Below are positions 1 to 9,214 of a stretch of DNA of 26,122 nt, piece after piece. The position numbers and the translations under genes are program-made. This DNA comes from Symmetrospora coprosmae (Eukaryota > Basidiomycota > Cystobasidiomycetes > Symmetrosporaceae). The stretch is from positions 1 to 26,122 of the forward strand of contig CM018325.1 in NCBI GenBank assembly GCA_008802785.1, given 5' to 3'. The first letter of the stretch is position 1. Each line of letters opens with the position of its first letter. Under the pieces are notes generated by a model. The model was not told where the DNA came from, did not search any database, and was given only the letters and a program-made list of their open reading frames with translations.

Positions 1-866
1 AAAAAAGAGGCTAGAATCTAATAGACGTAATGAGAACCGCTAGAGTAATGATGAAATATTCTAATCCTAGTTTGACTACTAAGGCGAAGGCATGCTACGA
101 AGAAAGATCGACGCTTAGGCACGAAGGTGTGGGCAGTGACCTTGATTAGATACCAAGTTAATCCACACTGTAAACGATGAATACTAAGATTTTGTTCCAA
201 GCAATGTCTAATGCAAACGCGTTAAGTATTCCGCAACACTAATATACTCGCAAGAGTGAAAATGAAAGGACTAGACGGTTTCAAAAACCCAGAGTGAAGC
301 ATGTTATTTAATACGATGATCCACGTAGAACCTTACCATCGCTTGTATCGTTCCGATCTCCGATCGGAATAACAGGTGTTGCATGGTTGTCTTCAATTCA
401 TGTCGTTAGACGTTAGGTTAAGTCCGCTAATGAATGCAAACCCTATGCTTAAGAAATTAGGTGTGTATCTCTGAAATAGAGATCGTAATGGGACTAAGAC
501 AAACCTTTATGACCCTTATGCGATGGGCTATAGACGTGCCGCACAAGCAACTATAATATGAGGCAACACTGCAAAGTTAAGCAAATCAGCTAAAGTTGTT
601 CTGTACGAATTGTAGTCTGAAACCCGGCTACATGAAGAAGGAATTCTGAGTAATCGTGGATAAGTATGTCACGGTGAAGAATATATTTGAGATGTACTAA
701 CTGCACATCACGCGAGGGAAATGATATGTTGCAAAAGTGGGATCAATAGCCAGCATAGCTGGCGGCCGAACGGGTTCCCCGTTCTTGCGGTTTCACGTGG
801 TAGCAGTCATGACTTTTGTGAAGTTGTAACACGGATGCTGTACGGGAACGTGCTGCAGATTGATAA
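1..866 (+). rRNA. rns: small-subunit rRNA (rns), 3' part
   Basis: The 3' two thirds of the mitochondrial 16S-like rRNA. Recognisable universal blocks appear in order: the 790-region ATTAGATACC (145-154), CAGGTGTTGCATGG near 373, the ...GTTAAGTCCGC... block near 418, the 1400 region near 695-715, and the 3' block GAAGTTGTAACACGG near 821. The end near 866 is an estimate. Helix 44 carries an inserted double hairpin (745-790). The 5' part is at the right end of the window, and the two join without a gap, which implies a circular molecule opened inside this gene. No intron was found. Confidence 0.95.
745..790 (+). repeat. GC-rich double hairpin in rns helix 44
   Basis: Two adjacent perfect stems: GCCAGC (749-754) with GCTGGC (758-763), and AACGGG (769-774) with CCCGTT (778-783). 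They sit in the length-variable tip of helix 44, where extra sequence is tolerated. The AGC-xxx-GCT module recurs in rnl, upstream of nad6, in the cox2 intron and beside trnQ. Confidence 0.65.
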
Positions 867-874
867 AATCTATC

Positions 875-884
875 AACCCCTTTT
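875..884 (+). promoter_or_regulatory. C-rich 3' motif after rns
   Basis: AACCCCTTTT about 10 bases after the inferred rns end. Same motif as after the protein genes; probably an RNA 3'-end signal (inference). Confidence 0.55.
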
Positions 885-942
885 CTCGAATCACTTTACG
901 CGCTGTGAAACATTCTCAGAGTACCTCCGGGAAATGATCTAA

Positions 943-1014
943 GTGAACATAGTTTAATGGTAGAACACTATTACGTCATAATAGGTGGTGTCGGTTCGAG
1001 TCCGACTGTTCTCG
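943..1014 (+). tRNA. trnD(guc): tRNA-Asp (GUC)
   Basis: Cloverleaf with D stem GTTT/GAAC, anticodon stem CTATT/AATAG and T stem GTCGG/CCGAC. The anticodon loop ACGTCAT has GUC but carries C instead of the nearly universal U at position 33. The acceptor GTGAACA/TGTTCTC has a T-T mismatch at the second pair. It lies between rns and nad4L. Confidence 0.88.
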
Positions 1015-1040
1015 TTTGGCGATTATCGCTTATCCTTAAG

Positions 1041-1072
1041 TTACCTCCGGTGCCTGAGAACCTCTGGCATTG
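1041..1072 (+). repeat. copy of the CTGAGAACC-type hairpin repeat
   Basis: The stretch TTACCTCCGGTGCCTGAG followed by AACCTC resembles the 17-base unit repeated in the D-loop of the tRNA at 15298. A related shorter copy lies at 909-930 (TTCTCAGAGTACCTCCGG). It is intergenic, between trnD and nad4L. Confidence 0.5.
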
Positions 1073-1136
1073 GAGTCTTCATTATCCAAAGAGTCTCCTA
1101 GTTACGGGAGGCTAATTAGACAACAATATTACTACC

Positions 1137-1400
1137 ATGAATTTATCCCTTGTACTATTTTTAATTGGAATTCTAGGTTTTGTTCTTAACCGAAAAAACA
1201 TTATCCTTATGCTAATTTCCATTGAAATGATGTTACTGGCTGTTACCCTGTTAGTGATCATTAGCTCATTCAGCTTTGATGACATTCTAGGACAAACATA
1301 CAGTGTATACATTATTGCTATTGCAGGTGCTGAGTCAGCTATTGGTTTAGGGATTTTAGTTGCCTATTACCGGTTACGAGGAAGCATTTCATTAAGATAA
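1137..1400 (+). CDS. nad4L: NADH dehydrogenase subunit 4L
   Basis: An 87-residue inner-membrane subunit of respiratory complex I, in the proton-pumping arm. It has three hydrophobic segments (about residues 1-20, 25-47 and 55-80) and the family signature around residues 25-35 (LMLISIEMMLLAV). The stop TAA (1398-1400) is followed directly by the nad5 ATG, the close coupling usual in fungi, so the two are surely on one mRNA. No C-rich 3' motif separates them. The start is the first ATG after the spacer, and the length is normal for the family. Confidence 0.96.
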   Translation: MNLSLVLFLIGILGFVLNRKNIILMLISIEMMLLAVTLLVIISSFSFDDILGQTYSVYIIAIAGAESAIGLGILVAYYRLRGSISLR

Positions 1401-3410
1401 ATGTATTTAACGATTCTTGCTTTACCTCTACTAGGTGCTATGTCAGCAGGGTTCCTAGGACGAAAAATGGGAGTTACTGGAGCACACATTATTACTTGTA
1501 CATTACTAGTGATGTCAGCATTGCTATCTATTGTTGCATTCTATGAAGTGGGGTTATCTGGTAGTCCCGTATCTATTTACTTAGCTAGTTGAATTGACTC
1601 AGAGTCAATGCTAGTTAACTGAGGTTTCTTATTTGATAGCTTAACAGTATCGATGTTATTACCGGTATTAGTAGTATCATCTTTAGTTCATATTTTCTCA
1701 GTTGATTATATGGCGGCAGATCCTCACAACCAACGATTCTTCGCTTACCTATCAATGTTCACGTTCTTTATGCTTGTACTAGTTGCAGGTGATAACTATC
1801 TTGTAATGTTTTTAGGATGAGAAGGTATCGGTATTTCATCATACCTATTAATTAACTTCTGATTTACACGAATCCAAGCAAACAAATCAGCTATTAAAGC
1901 GCTAACTGTTAATCGAGTAGGTGATATGTTTTTAAGTGTAGGGTTCTTTGCCTTGTTCTGAGTTTTTGGTAACTTAGATTACAGCACAGTGTTTAGTCTT
2001 TCACCCTTCATGAACGAATCAGCATTAACAATGATCGGTTTACTCCTATTATTGGCTGCAATGGGTAAATCGGCTCAATTGGGTCTACACACATGATTAC
2101 CAGATGCTATGGAAGGTCCAACTCCAGTTTCAGCTCTAATCCACGCTGCTACACTAGTTACAGCGGGTGTGTACTTGTTACTGCGATCATCACCGTTACT
2201 AGAATATGCTCCAACAACCCTTATTGTAATTACATGAGTGGGAGCATTAACAGCATTTTTTGCTGCTACAACGGGACTATTACAAAACGATATTAAACGA
2301 GTTATTGCCTACTCTACATGTTCACAAATGGGTTACCTATTTATGGCAGTAGGACTAAGCCAGTATAACGTTGCTTTATTCCACCTTGTAAATCATGCGT
2401 TCTTCAAAGCTCTACTATTCTTAGCTGCCGGTGGTGTATTACACTCAATGCAAGATCAACAAGACCTACGAAAACTAGGGGGTTTAATCAACTTCCTACC
2501 CTTTACATATACAGCTATTTTAGTGGGATCACTATCACTGATGGCATTCCCATTCTTAACTGGGTTCTTCAGTAAAGATCTGATCCTTGAACTAGCATAC
2601 GGACAATACGAATTCAGTGGAAATGTAGCTTACTGATTAGGTACAATTACAGCTATGATCACTGCTTTCTACTCATTCCGATTAATTAGTATGACATTCT
2701 TAACTACTCCAAACGCTCCTAAAGGTGATTATGAACACACTCATGAACAACCTTTAATTGTTGTTATCCCTTACGTTATCCTATCTCTATTAGCTATTTT
2801 CTTTGGTTATGTAGCAAAAGATGCCTTTGTTGGTCCAGGTAGCGATTTCTTATCGTCAGCGCTATTTATCCACCCTACTCACATTACACTTGTAGAAGCT
2901 GAATTCAGTATTCCGCTATTCTATAAACTACTTCCTGCAGTAGGTAGTGCATTAGGGGCTGCAACAGCTTTACTACTATACCACCGATTACCATACTTAG
3001 CCGTAAACCTAACTATGAATAAACTAGGTTACATGATGTATACATTCTTTAACGGTAAATACTTTGTGGACGTTATCTATAACAACTACATTATTAACAA
3101 TGCCTTAGGATTTGGTTTAGTTACATCTAAAGTATTAGATCGAGGACTAGTTGAAAAAGTAGGACCATTTGGATTAACCGGATCTTTCTACAATACTAGT
3201 CGACAATTAGCTACTCTTGATAGTGGTATTATTACTTCATATGCGCTATACATTATTTTAGGATTTATCTCACTTACATTACTGCTGTTTGTTCCAGTAC
3301 TAACGGAAGGTGGAGGTACAGGTCTGGGAGATCTACGATTAGTGTTCTTATTCTTATTAACAACTACCGCAGGTTTATCACTCGGAACTGGTCAATTAGC
3401 CAAAGAATAA
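1401..3410 (+). CDS. nad5: NADH dehydrogenase subunit 5
   Basis: A 669-residue antiporter-like subunit of complex I. It is one uninterrupted reading frame once TGA is read as Trp; in the standard code it would break at 1590 and at several later points. Family landmarks include the [15 protein letters not shown] segment (near 1810-1855), [31 protein letters not shown]-type sequence (near 2065-2160) and the conserved [11 protein letters not shown] (near 2390-2425). Arginine is written almost only as CGA. Nad4L lies directly upstream and trnH follows. The length is normal and no intron is present. Confidence 0.97.
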
Positions 3411-3460
3411 GTATAACTTTCATTGCCTTTGGTATTACTATAATACGCACTTACACCATC

Positions 3461-3471
3461 AAACCCCTTTT
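3461..3471 (+). promoter_or_regulatory. C-rich 3' motif after nad5
   Basis: AAACCCCTTTT, 50 bases after the nad5 stop and 6 bases before trnH. Member of the genome-wide set; likely mRNA 3'-end signal (inference). Confidence 0.6.
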
Positions 3472-3475
3472 CTAC

Positions 3476-3547
3476 GGTCTAATTAGTTCAGTGGTAGAAC
3501 ACTCGCTTGTGGTGCGGGTTACACGAGTTCGATTCTCGTATTGGGCC
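3476..3547 (+). tRNA. trnH(gug): tRNA-His (GUG)
   Basis: Complete cloverleaf: acceptor GTCTAAT/ATTGGGC, D stem GTTC/GAAC, anticodon loop TTGTGGT, T stem ACGAG/CTCGT. The base before the acceptor is G (3476), opposite C at the discriminator position (3547), so the extra 5' G typical of tRNA-His is encoded. Confidence 0.95.
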
Positions 3548-3552
3548 CATAT

Positions 3553-3760
3553 GAAAGCTATAGGAACAGCTATCACTATTAACCTATGTTAAAGTAAAGT
3601 CCGAGGTGATAATAGCATGCTTTCAACGCCCTTGGTAATATTACAGTAAATTAGTCCACGCACATAACTCCCTTGCCCACCATAATACAATAGTAATTCG
3701 TATAAACAAGATAAGTGATTTCAATAACAAAATTTGGCTTACAGCCGTTCTGTAGCTTTC
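3553..3760 (+). ncRNA. rnpB: mitochondrial RNase P RNA
   Basis: The RNA subunit of RNase P, which trims tRNA 5' ends. Seen: the 5' conserved block AAAGTCCGAGG (about 3596-3606) and the 3' block ACAAAATTTGGCTTAC (about 3727-3742), which match the two strands of the universal P4 pseudoknot; AAGTC pairs with GGCTT. The ends are fixed by a P1 helix: GAAAGCTA (3553-3560) pairs perfectly with TAGCTTTC (3753-3760), with further pairing inside it. At about 208 bases it is a minimal form. Fungal mitochondrial rnpB is known from some ascomycetes and zygomycetes. It sits between two tRNAs, whose processing would release it. Confidence 0.85.
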
Positions 3761-3763
3761 CCC

Positions 3764-3836
3764 GCCAATGTAGAATATATGGTTATTTCATCACTCTCAT
3801 ATAGTGAAAAAAAAGGTTCAAATCCTTTCATCGGCT
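3764..3836 (+). tRNA. trnM(cau): tRNA-Met (CAU), first copy
   Basis: Acceptor GCCAATG/CATCGGC with an A-C mismatch at pair 4, a three-pair D stem GAA/TTC, anticodon stem TCACT/AGTGA with loop CTCATAT, and T stem AAAGG/CCTTT. A CAU anticodon could mean elongator Met, initiator Met or lysidine-modified Ile. The A11-U24 pair in the D stem is initiator-like, but the G1-C72 pair is not, so the role is unresolved. Confidence 0.85.
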
Positions 3837-3947
3837 TGTGTTACTTACCCTTTGCCTCTATTACCTTTGGTCCCTCTTGGTCGGTCACCCCTTGTGCATG
3901 ACCTAAATAAGAATAAACATATTGTCTAACAAGACCTACGCCTAAAG

Positions 3948-4499
3948 ATGACAACTCAGATTATGGCCAACCGCGTAATTCAATCCTTTTTCAAATCAGC
4001 TAAAATCTTATCTGGTAAACCTATGTACAAGGTATTTAATCGAAAAGTAGTGGTAAACGTTCCTTACTTCTGTACGCAGAATATTGGTCTAACCGAAACT
4101 CAAACCAATGCGTTAGGTATGGCTGTTGCTCGATTATTTGGCACGCAGGTAGAGCTTAGATTGGTTCGATTACAGTACCCGTACTTAGACAGTGCTATTT
4201 TGGCCCAGTATATTGCTCTTAATGCAGGTAACTATAACTTTTTACGAATGCAGAAAATGCTGTTTAATAAAGTTTCTTTAGCCTCAACAAATTCCCTTCC
4301 ACACCAGACCATGGGAATTAAAGTAGAGTTGGCCGGACGATTACCTACACAACGAAGTATTCCACGAAAAACAGTTGAAAACGGTCACATCGGTTCATTT
4401 AGTAGCACTTCTGGCCAACCGTTAGATTTTAACCAATACGCATCTAAAAACAAACTAAATGCCTTTACCATCAAAGTATGACTTAGCCATAAATCATAA
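3948..4499 (+). CDS. rps3: ribosomal protein S3, minimal form
   Basis: Small-subunit ribosomal protein of 183 residues, far shorter than most mitochondrial Rps3. The C-terminal domain is clear: GIKVELAGRLPTQRSIPRKT (about residues 124-143), GHIGSFSS (147-154), a KNKLNAFTIKVW segment (167-178) like the bacterial S3 ending. Reading TGA 4479-4481 as Trp gives the typical VW ending and moves the stop to TAA 4497-4499. An in-frame TAA at 3927 supports the ATG at 3948. The N-terminal half is basic and poorly conserved. A C-rich motif and a promoter-like nonamer follow before rnl. Use of AGA and other codons is slightly broader than in the respiratory genes. Confidence 0.9.
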
Positions 4500-4533
4500 G
4501 CCTACATGCTCAGCCTATAATTTATAACCATCT

Positions 4534-4543
4534 AACCCCCTTT
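4534..4543 (+). promoter_or_regulatory. C-rich 3' motif after rps3
   Basis: AACCCCCTTT, 35 bases after the rps3 stop, followed by the recurrent AAATGATCC string. Likely mRNA 3'-end signal. Confidence 0.6.
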
Positions 4544-4574
4544 CATAAATGATCCTTGATTTCGAGGCCTTAAC

Positions 4575-4583
4575 ATATAAGTA
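4575..4583 (+). promoter_or_regulatory. promoter-like nonamer upstream of rnl
   Basis: ATATAAGTA, identical to the Saccharomyces cerevisiae mitochondrial promoter consensus, in which the last A is the first transcribed base. The rnl 5' end begins just here, which is the expected place. One of six intergenic copies. Confidence 0.7.
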
Positions 4584-5471
4584 TCGATCTCAATATGGAA
4601 CGTATTATCAAGTATTCAAAGTGAGTGTTAAGGATGTCTAGCGAACATGCCCAAAAGGACGTGTATACACGAAAAGCACTAAGTTCCCACCCGTAGGGCG
4701 ACTCTTTTAGAGTCGTGCTATGCATGGGAAGTCAAGACAACAGTGGTGCGATCCTAGGGTAAACCAACCATCGATTTTAACCTGGTGAACCAAAACATTG
4801 TAGTAACCAGAGGAAAGGAAATCAAACGAGACTCCATAAGTAGCGGCGAGCGAACGTGGACCAGCCAACATACAATTATATTCCATTTCAAAACCTTGGA
4901 ACAGGTTATACAAGTATTTGCTCTGCAAATACGGCCACTCGGCTCTGCCGAGAACCAGAGAGGGTGATAGTCCCGTAGAGTGAAATTAGTTGTGTTTTTA
5001 GTAGAATTGGTTTATAAACTGATTTGGTATTAAGAATGGAGAACCATCTCCTGGGCTAAGTATGGCATGTTCAGCGATAGTGAATAGTACTGTAAAGGAA
5101 ACGATGAAAAAGTAAGTAGATGACTGGTGAAATAGAACCTGAATTAGCACTCATATAAGCAGTCAGAGCAATATGATATTGTGATGGCGTACCTTTTGTA
5201 TAATGGGGCAGCAACTTATTCTAGCGTGCGAGGTTCCGAGGGATCTAAGCGAAAGCAACTACAAAATAGTGGGTAAGTAGTACGTTAGAATAGACCCGAA
5301 ACAATGTGATCTTACCATGACCAGGCTATTAAGGGCCGAACAAGTGAACGTTGCATAGTTCTTTGATGAGTTGTGGTAAGGCGTGAAATGCGAATCTAAC
5401 ATTGTGATATCTGGCAGTCCTTTAAATATATTTAAGTATAGTGTTCATTGTTCCCACCTTCTAGGCCAAGC

Positions 5472-5540
5472 TAGGGCGTAGCCCCACATCTTTGATGTGC
5501 CCGAAGGGTAGCTAGGTCCCAGCTATGCTGGGATGGGAAA
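5472..5540 (+). repeat. double-hairpin insertion in rnl, first
   Basis: Perfect stems CACATC (5485-5490)/GATGTG (5494-5499) and CCCAGC (5518-5523)/GCTGGG (5527-5532). Both modules recur in the cox2 intron, which points to a mobile GC-rich hairpin family lodged in a variable rRNA loop. Confidence 0.7.
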
Positions 5541-5830
5541 GGGATTGTAGCCGGTATAGCACTGATTTACATGCAAGTCATTGCTAAATGGGGGGCCGTG
5601 AAAAGCCTACCTTTGTAAGTTAACCTCAGAATAGCTACAATTATAATACAATGAGCAATCAGTCTACTCATGATAAGGTGGGTGGACAAAAGGGAAACAG
5701 CCCAGAGTGCAGATTAAGGTTCCGAATAAAAGTTAAGTGAAATTAAGGAAGTTTGTTTTCTATGACAGCCACGAAATGTGCCCGGTAACAGCCATTTTCT
5801 TATGAGTACGTAACAGTACAGTGGTCTAAT

Positions 5831-5876
5831 TTCCCACCCTTTAGGGCACATCTCTGATGTGGGCTCCGCCTGGGAA
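5831..5876 (+). repeat. double-hairpin insertion in rnl, second
   Basis: Outer stem TTCCCA (5831-5836)/TGGGAA (5871-5876) encloses CACATC (5847-5852)/GATGTG (5856-5861). The nested arrangement is the same as in the cox2 intron copy. Confidence 0.7.
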
Positions 5877-6528
5877 CCGGAAGACTTGCGCCGAAGATAC
5901 ACGGATCTACGCTTTTAACCGAAATTGCACCTCAAACAATTCGTTTGATGGGTAAAGGACCATTTGGTACGGAAAAAGAGTAGTGTTACATTACTTGGAC
6001 GTAACTGAAGTGATAATGCTGTCATGAGTAACGAAAAGGAGATTTAATTCTCCTCGCCGAATGCGTAAGGGTTTCTATTGACTATTCAAGTAAGTGGGTA
6101 GTCAGGAAAAATTGGATTTCCTAGAGTGAACACGGTCTCTAAGGTATATGTGCGAAAGCCATGGCTGATGAGGATAACTGCAGAACGTCCATGTTATTGG
6201 ACCAGGAAAATGATGTAGTTTAAATTTACCGTACCCTAAACCGACTCAGGTGCGCAGGTAGAGTATACTAAGGCGATGAGCTAATGTGTGTGAAGGAACT
6301 CGGCAAATTGCACCCGTAACTTAGAGGATAAGGGTGACCGATCTAGAACATCGGTGTCACAAAATCGGAGAGTGCGACTGTTTACCAAAAACACAGAGAT
6401 TTGCTAATACTAATGTAGTTGTATAAGTCTTGAATTCTGCTCAGTGCTACTGAATAAAGCGGGTGATGATTATCGTCATTTGCTGAACAGGTAGTAAACA
6501 GCGGTCTTAACTATAAGGATCCTCAGGT

Positions 6529-6693
6529 AGCAGAGCTGCCTCCAACTACCAAGTGATAGCTGGTTAATCTTACTTTAATTGCTGGAATAACCTTAGATAT
6601 AGGTAAATCAGCAGGCTTAGGCTTCAGAGGCTATGTGTAAGAATAAATGTTATAGTCCAAGGACTAGTGCAAGCTAGTTTTATAATTATTATG
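6529..6693 (+). other. group I intron in rnl, first (165 bases)
   Basis: Splits the conserved CCTCAGGT/AGCGAAATTCC of domain IV, close to E. coli position 1931 (a known insertion site). The exon ends in T and the intron ends in G. Core: GCTGGAATA ... AAATCAGCAG (P4 region), P7 GGCTA (6629-6633)/TAGTC (6653-6657) and P3 TCTTAC/GTAAGA. Only 19 bases separate the P7 strands, enough for P3 but leaving no room for a P8 hairpin. No ORF. Confidence 0.85.
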
Positions 6694-7304
6694 AGCGAAA
6701 TTCCTTGGCCACTAATTATGGTCCCGCATGAATGAAGTAACGATGCTCTCGCTGTCTCCACACACAGCTCAGTGAAATTGAATTAGCCGTGAAGATGCGG
6801 TTTGCCTGCAAATAGACGGGAAGACCCTATGCAGCTTTACTATAAGCAGTTATTGCCATTGTTGATCGTTAGGTGTAGGTACAGGGTAGTCGACTAGACA
6901 AAAGTGAAAGACCTTGACTAATCATCGATGAAGGCTAACCTTGAATAAGAGACAATGGCTGCCTGGTAGTTTCTCTGGGACGGAGTTCTATAATAAAATA
7001 TCATAGAAGTCCAAAGGTTTGCTTAAATTGGAATGAAACCAATCTATGCGAACGGAGTGAGTGATTCGAGCGACAGGGTTAAACTTGTCCGTTCTGGTTC
7101 TCGCTACGCTCGAAAAAGAAAAGTGTAATAGCAAAAGCAAGCTTAACTGTAAGACCGACAAGTCGAGCAGATACGTAAGTAGGGTATAGTGATCCGGTAG
7201 TACATTATGGAATGGCTATCGCTCAACGAATAAAAGCTACGCTAGGGATAACAGGCTGATACCGGACGAGAGTTCATATTGTCTCCGGTGTTTGGCACCT
7301 CGAT

Positions 7305-7488
7305 AAATGGGATATTCGATGTCGAGGATAAATAGGGTGTACTGCAAAAATTTACGAGTACGTAGGATTTGCAGCAGAGCTGAGAGCAGCATCTGTTCAA
7401 CGATTCTTTTCCCTAACCATTGGCCGTTAAGGTAACCAATGACATGACAGAGTCTGAGCTTTCTTGCCGTAGAAAGTAACCTAAATAG
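7305..7488 (+). other. group I intron in rnl, second (184 bases)
   Basis: Interrupts CACCTCGAT/GTCGACTCATTAC in the peptidyl transferase centre, near E. coli 2504/2505. The guide GTCGAGG in the intron pairs with exon CCTCGAT, ending in the U-G pair that marks the 5' splice site. P7 is GATTC/GAGTC after GTTCAAC, and P8 is ATTGG/CCAAT. The last base is G. No ORF. Confidence 0.9.
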
Positions 7489-7580
7489 GTCGACTCATTA
7501 CATCCTCCCGCTGTAGTAGGTGGGAAGGGTTCGGCTGTTCGCCGATTAAAGTAGTACGCGAGTTGGGTTCAATACGACGT

Positions 7581-7742
7581 GGATTATAAATGACTTGCGT
7601 TGTTAAAGATAATTTGCTGGAAACTCTAATGAGTAATCAGCAGTAAACAAAAGTTTATTCAGAGACTATAGATCTTTATTCTATTCCTATAGAACATAGT
7701 ATAGTCCAACCTAGTTAGAAATAACTAGTTGTTAATAGATTG
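7581..7742 (+). other. group I intron in rnl, third (162 bases)
   Basis: Sits between ATACGACGT and GAGTCAG, near E. coli 2609, so the third rnl exon is only 92 bases. Guide GCGTTGT pairs with exon ACGACGT. The core has TTGCTGGAAAC ... AATCAGCAG, P3 AAAGAT/ATCTTT, and P7 GACTA/TAGTC. It ends in G. No ORF. It belongs to the same structural family as the cox1 and cob introns. Confidence 0.9.
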
Positions 7743-8087
7743 GAGTCAGTATAGTCCCTATCTTTTGCAGGGACGAATAGTAAAAGGGAGACATCTTCTC
7801 AGTACGAAAGGACTTGAAGGTACATACCTCTGGTGCATCTGTTCTGTAATAGGATAGCAGAGTAGCTACGTATGGAAAGGATAAGATCTGAAAGCATCTT
7901 AAGATCGAAGCTCCCTCCTAGATACTAAGGATGGTAAGAGGCAGACTACCTCTAAATAGGCTACGTGTATAAGTACTGCAAGGTATGAGCTAAGTAGTGC
8001 TAATAAACCATTTAACTTTATAATATCATATTGAGTCAGGATGCTCTGCTCCTGGACCACGTTCTGGAATACCTGCGGGTCGGACTA

Positions 8088-8161
8088 CAGGTGGGAAGCT
8101 GGCCTGGTTTGCTGCCTTCTTTGGGAGAAGGACTTTCTGCGTTCGAATCGCAGTCACCTGA
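8088..8161 (+). tRNA. trnP(ugg): tRNA-Pro (UGG)
   Basis: Acceptor CAGGTGG/TCACCTG, short D stem AGC/GCT, anticodon stem CCTTC/GAAGG with loop TTTGGGA, T stem CTGCG/CGCAG. The 5' boundary was chosen because this strand gives seven pairs; a decoy CAGGATG 50 bases upstream pairs poorly. The spacer 8021-8087 after rnl holds weak GC-rich hairpins only. Confidence 0.9.
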
Positions 8162-8188
8162 TAATAATCTATCTATTTTTGCATACTG

Positions 8189-8259
8189 GTTGTTATAGCT
8201 CAACGGTAGAGCGAAAAGCTGTTAACTTTCAGATCTTGGTTCAATTCCAAGTAACGACT
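8189..8259 (+). tRNA. trnN(guu): tRNA-Asn (GUU)
   Basis: Acceptor GTTGTTA/TAACGAC, D stem GCTC/GAGC, loop CTGTTAA, T stem CTTGG/CCAAG. The outer anticodon-stem pair is an A-C mismatch. A one-base shift at both ends is possible. Confidence 0.9.
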
Positions 8260-8303
8260 ATCATCTTCGAGCTATAATTCTTTAGGCACTTTAACTAACG
8301 TAA

Positions 8304-8360
8304 AGGGCTCTTAACCATTAGCCCGGCGAAGCGGGCGGCCGTCACAGCTTTGCTGGGACT
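8304..8360 (+). repeat. hairpin cluster upstream of nad6
   Basis: GGGCT/AGCCC, GCCCG/CGGGC and CAGC-TTT-GCTG stems follow one another with partial overlap in the nad6 leader. The CAGC...GCTG module matches the other double-hairpin copies. Confidence 0.55.
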
Positions 8361-8378
8361 TAGAGCAAACACATTTAA

Positions 8379-9008
8379 ATGAACAACCTATTATTAGACG
8401 TATTAGCTTTTGGTGCTGTGCTATCTGGTATTTTAGTTATTACAGCCAAAAATCCTGTTATTTCAGTACTATTCCTTATCTCCGTATTCATTAACGTTGC
8501 CGGTTATCTTGTCCTATTAGGTGTTGCTTACCTAGGGTTAGCTTACCTTATTATCTATGTAGGTGCCATTGCCATTTTATTCTTATTCGTAATCATGATG
8601 CTAAACTTACGACTAGTAGAGTTAATTGACACTGGACAAGAGTATACACAAAATTTACCTTTGGGAGCGATCATTAGTTCATTGTTCTTTTTCGAACTGT
8701 TATCTATCTTACAAGTAAGTTTCGTTCAGTTACCTGCTTATGCACCCGCTTGACTTGGAATCTTTAGTTTCATTAACTCAACCGTACTGGGACTCGACGC
8801 TATTGCAGACTTTACAACCAACGTTCACGTTGCATTTAACCCGGTAATTGCCGATAACAACTTTACCAGTTTCTTACAAATCGAAAGTATTGGGCAAGGT
8901 CTATACACTTATGCATCGCTTTGATTAATCATTGCTGGGGTTATCTTTTTATTAGCCATGGTTGGACCTATTGTCCTATGTATGAGCTCAAGCCGAGAAT
9001 CAGTTTAG
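8379..9008 (+). CDS. nad6: NADH dehydrogenase subunit 6
   Basis: A 209-residue membrane subunit of complex I. The conserved third transmembrane segment YLGLAYLIIYVGAIAILFLFVIMML (about residues 50-75) is characteristic. TGA codons at 8751 and 8922 are Trp. The gene ends with TAG 9006-9008 after a hydrophobic C-terminal helix (LWLIIAGVIFLLAMVGPIVL). The start is the only suitable ATG after the hairpin-rich leader. It follows rnl-trnP-trnN in the same putative transcription unit and is followed by a C-rich motif and a promoter nonamer. Confidence 0.95.
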
Positions 9009-9054
9009 ATTTTACCTAATACAGCACTCTGAGAATCACATCCTTATACCAGCG

Positions 9055-9064
9055 AACCCCCTTA
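9055..9064 (+). promoter_or_regulatory. C-rich 3' motif after nad6
   Basis: AACCCCCTTA, 46 bases after the nad6 stop and 10 bases before a promoter nonamer: an end signal directly followed by a start signal. Confidence 0.65.
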
Positions 9065-9073
9065 TTAACAAAC

Positions 9074-9082
9074 ATATAAGTA
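9074..9082 (+). promoter_or_regulatory. promoter-like nonamer upstream of trnR(ucu)
   Basis: ATATAAGTA preceded by AAAC, 17 bases before trnR(ucu). Predicted start of the unit that carries atp9, nad2, nad3 and nad4. Confidence 0.65.
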
Positions 9083-9098
9083 TACAACGCGGTAAATT

Positions 9099-9171
9099 GC
9101 CTCCTTAGCTTAATGGTAGAGCCTATTACTTCTAATGATAAGATTTTCTGGTTCGAATCCAGAAGGAGGTT
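9099..9171 (+). tRNA. trnR(ucu): tRNA-Arg (UCU)
   Basis: Acceptor GCCTCCT/AGGAGGT (first pair G-T), D stem GCTT/GAGC, anticodon stem TATTA/TGATA with loop CTTCTAA, T stem TCTGG/CCAGA. It reads AGA/AGG, which are rare here because most Arg codons are CGA. Confidence 0.92.
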
Positions 9172-9214
9172 GGGCTGTTTTGAGCATTCGTTCAAAAAGA
9201 GGAGACCTCTCCGA

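Larger units (their letters stand above)
4584..8020 (+). rRNA. rnl: large-subunit rRNA (rnl), four exons
   Basis: 23S-like mitochondrial rRNA. Exons by comparison with the bacterial core: 4584-6528, 6694-7304, 7489-7580 and 7743-8020. Universal blocks seen: GTTAAGGATGTCTAGC near 4625, AAATAGACGGGAAGACCCTA near 6810, GGATAACAGGCTGATACCGG near 7245, GGTTCGGCTGTTCGCC near 7528 and the sarcin-ricin loop CTCAGTACGAAAGGAC near 7798. The 5' domain carries two GC-rich hairpin insertions. A promoter nonamer lies at its 5' end, and trnP follows. Ends are estimates. Confidence 0.95.

Noticed and set aside
6550-6565. GTGATAGCTGGTT inside the first rnl intron looks like the conserved 23S block near position 810
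   Set aside because: It lies within intron boundaries fixed by the flanking domain IV sequence, far from its place in rRNA; a more diverged version sits at the right place near 5405. Taken as coincidence or an ordinary intron stem.
8038-8161. A tRNA-Pro gene with a large insertion starting at the upstream CAGGATG
   Set aside because: CAGGATG pairs poorly with the 3' acceptor strand, while CAGGTGG at 8088 gives seven pairs and a normal-length tRNA.
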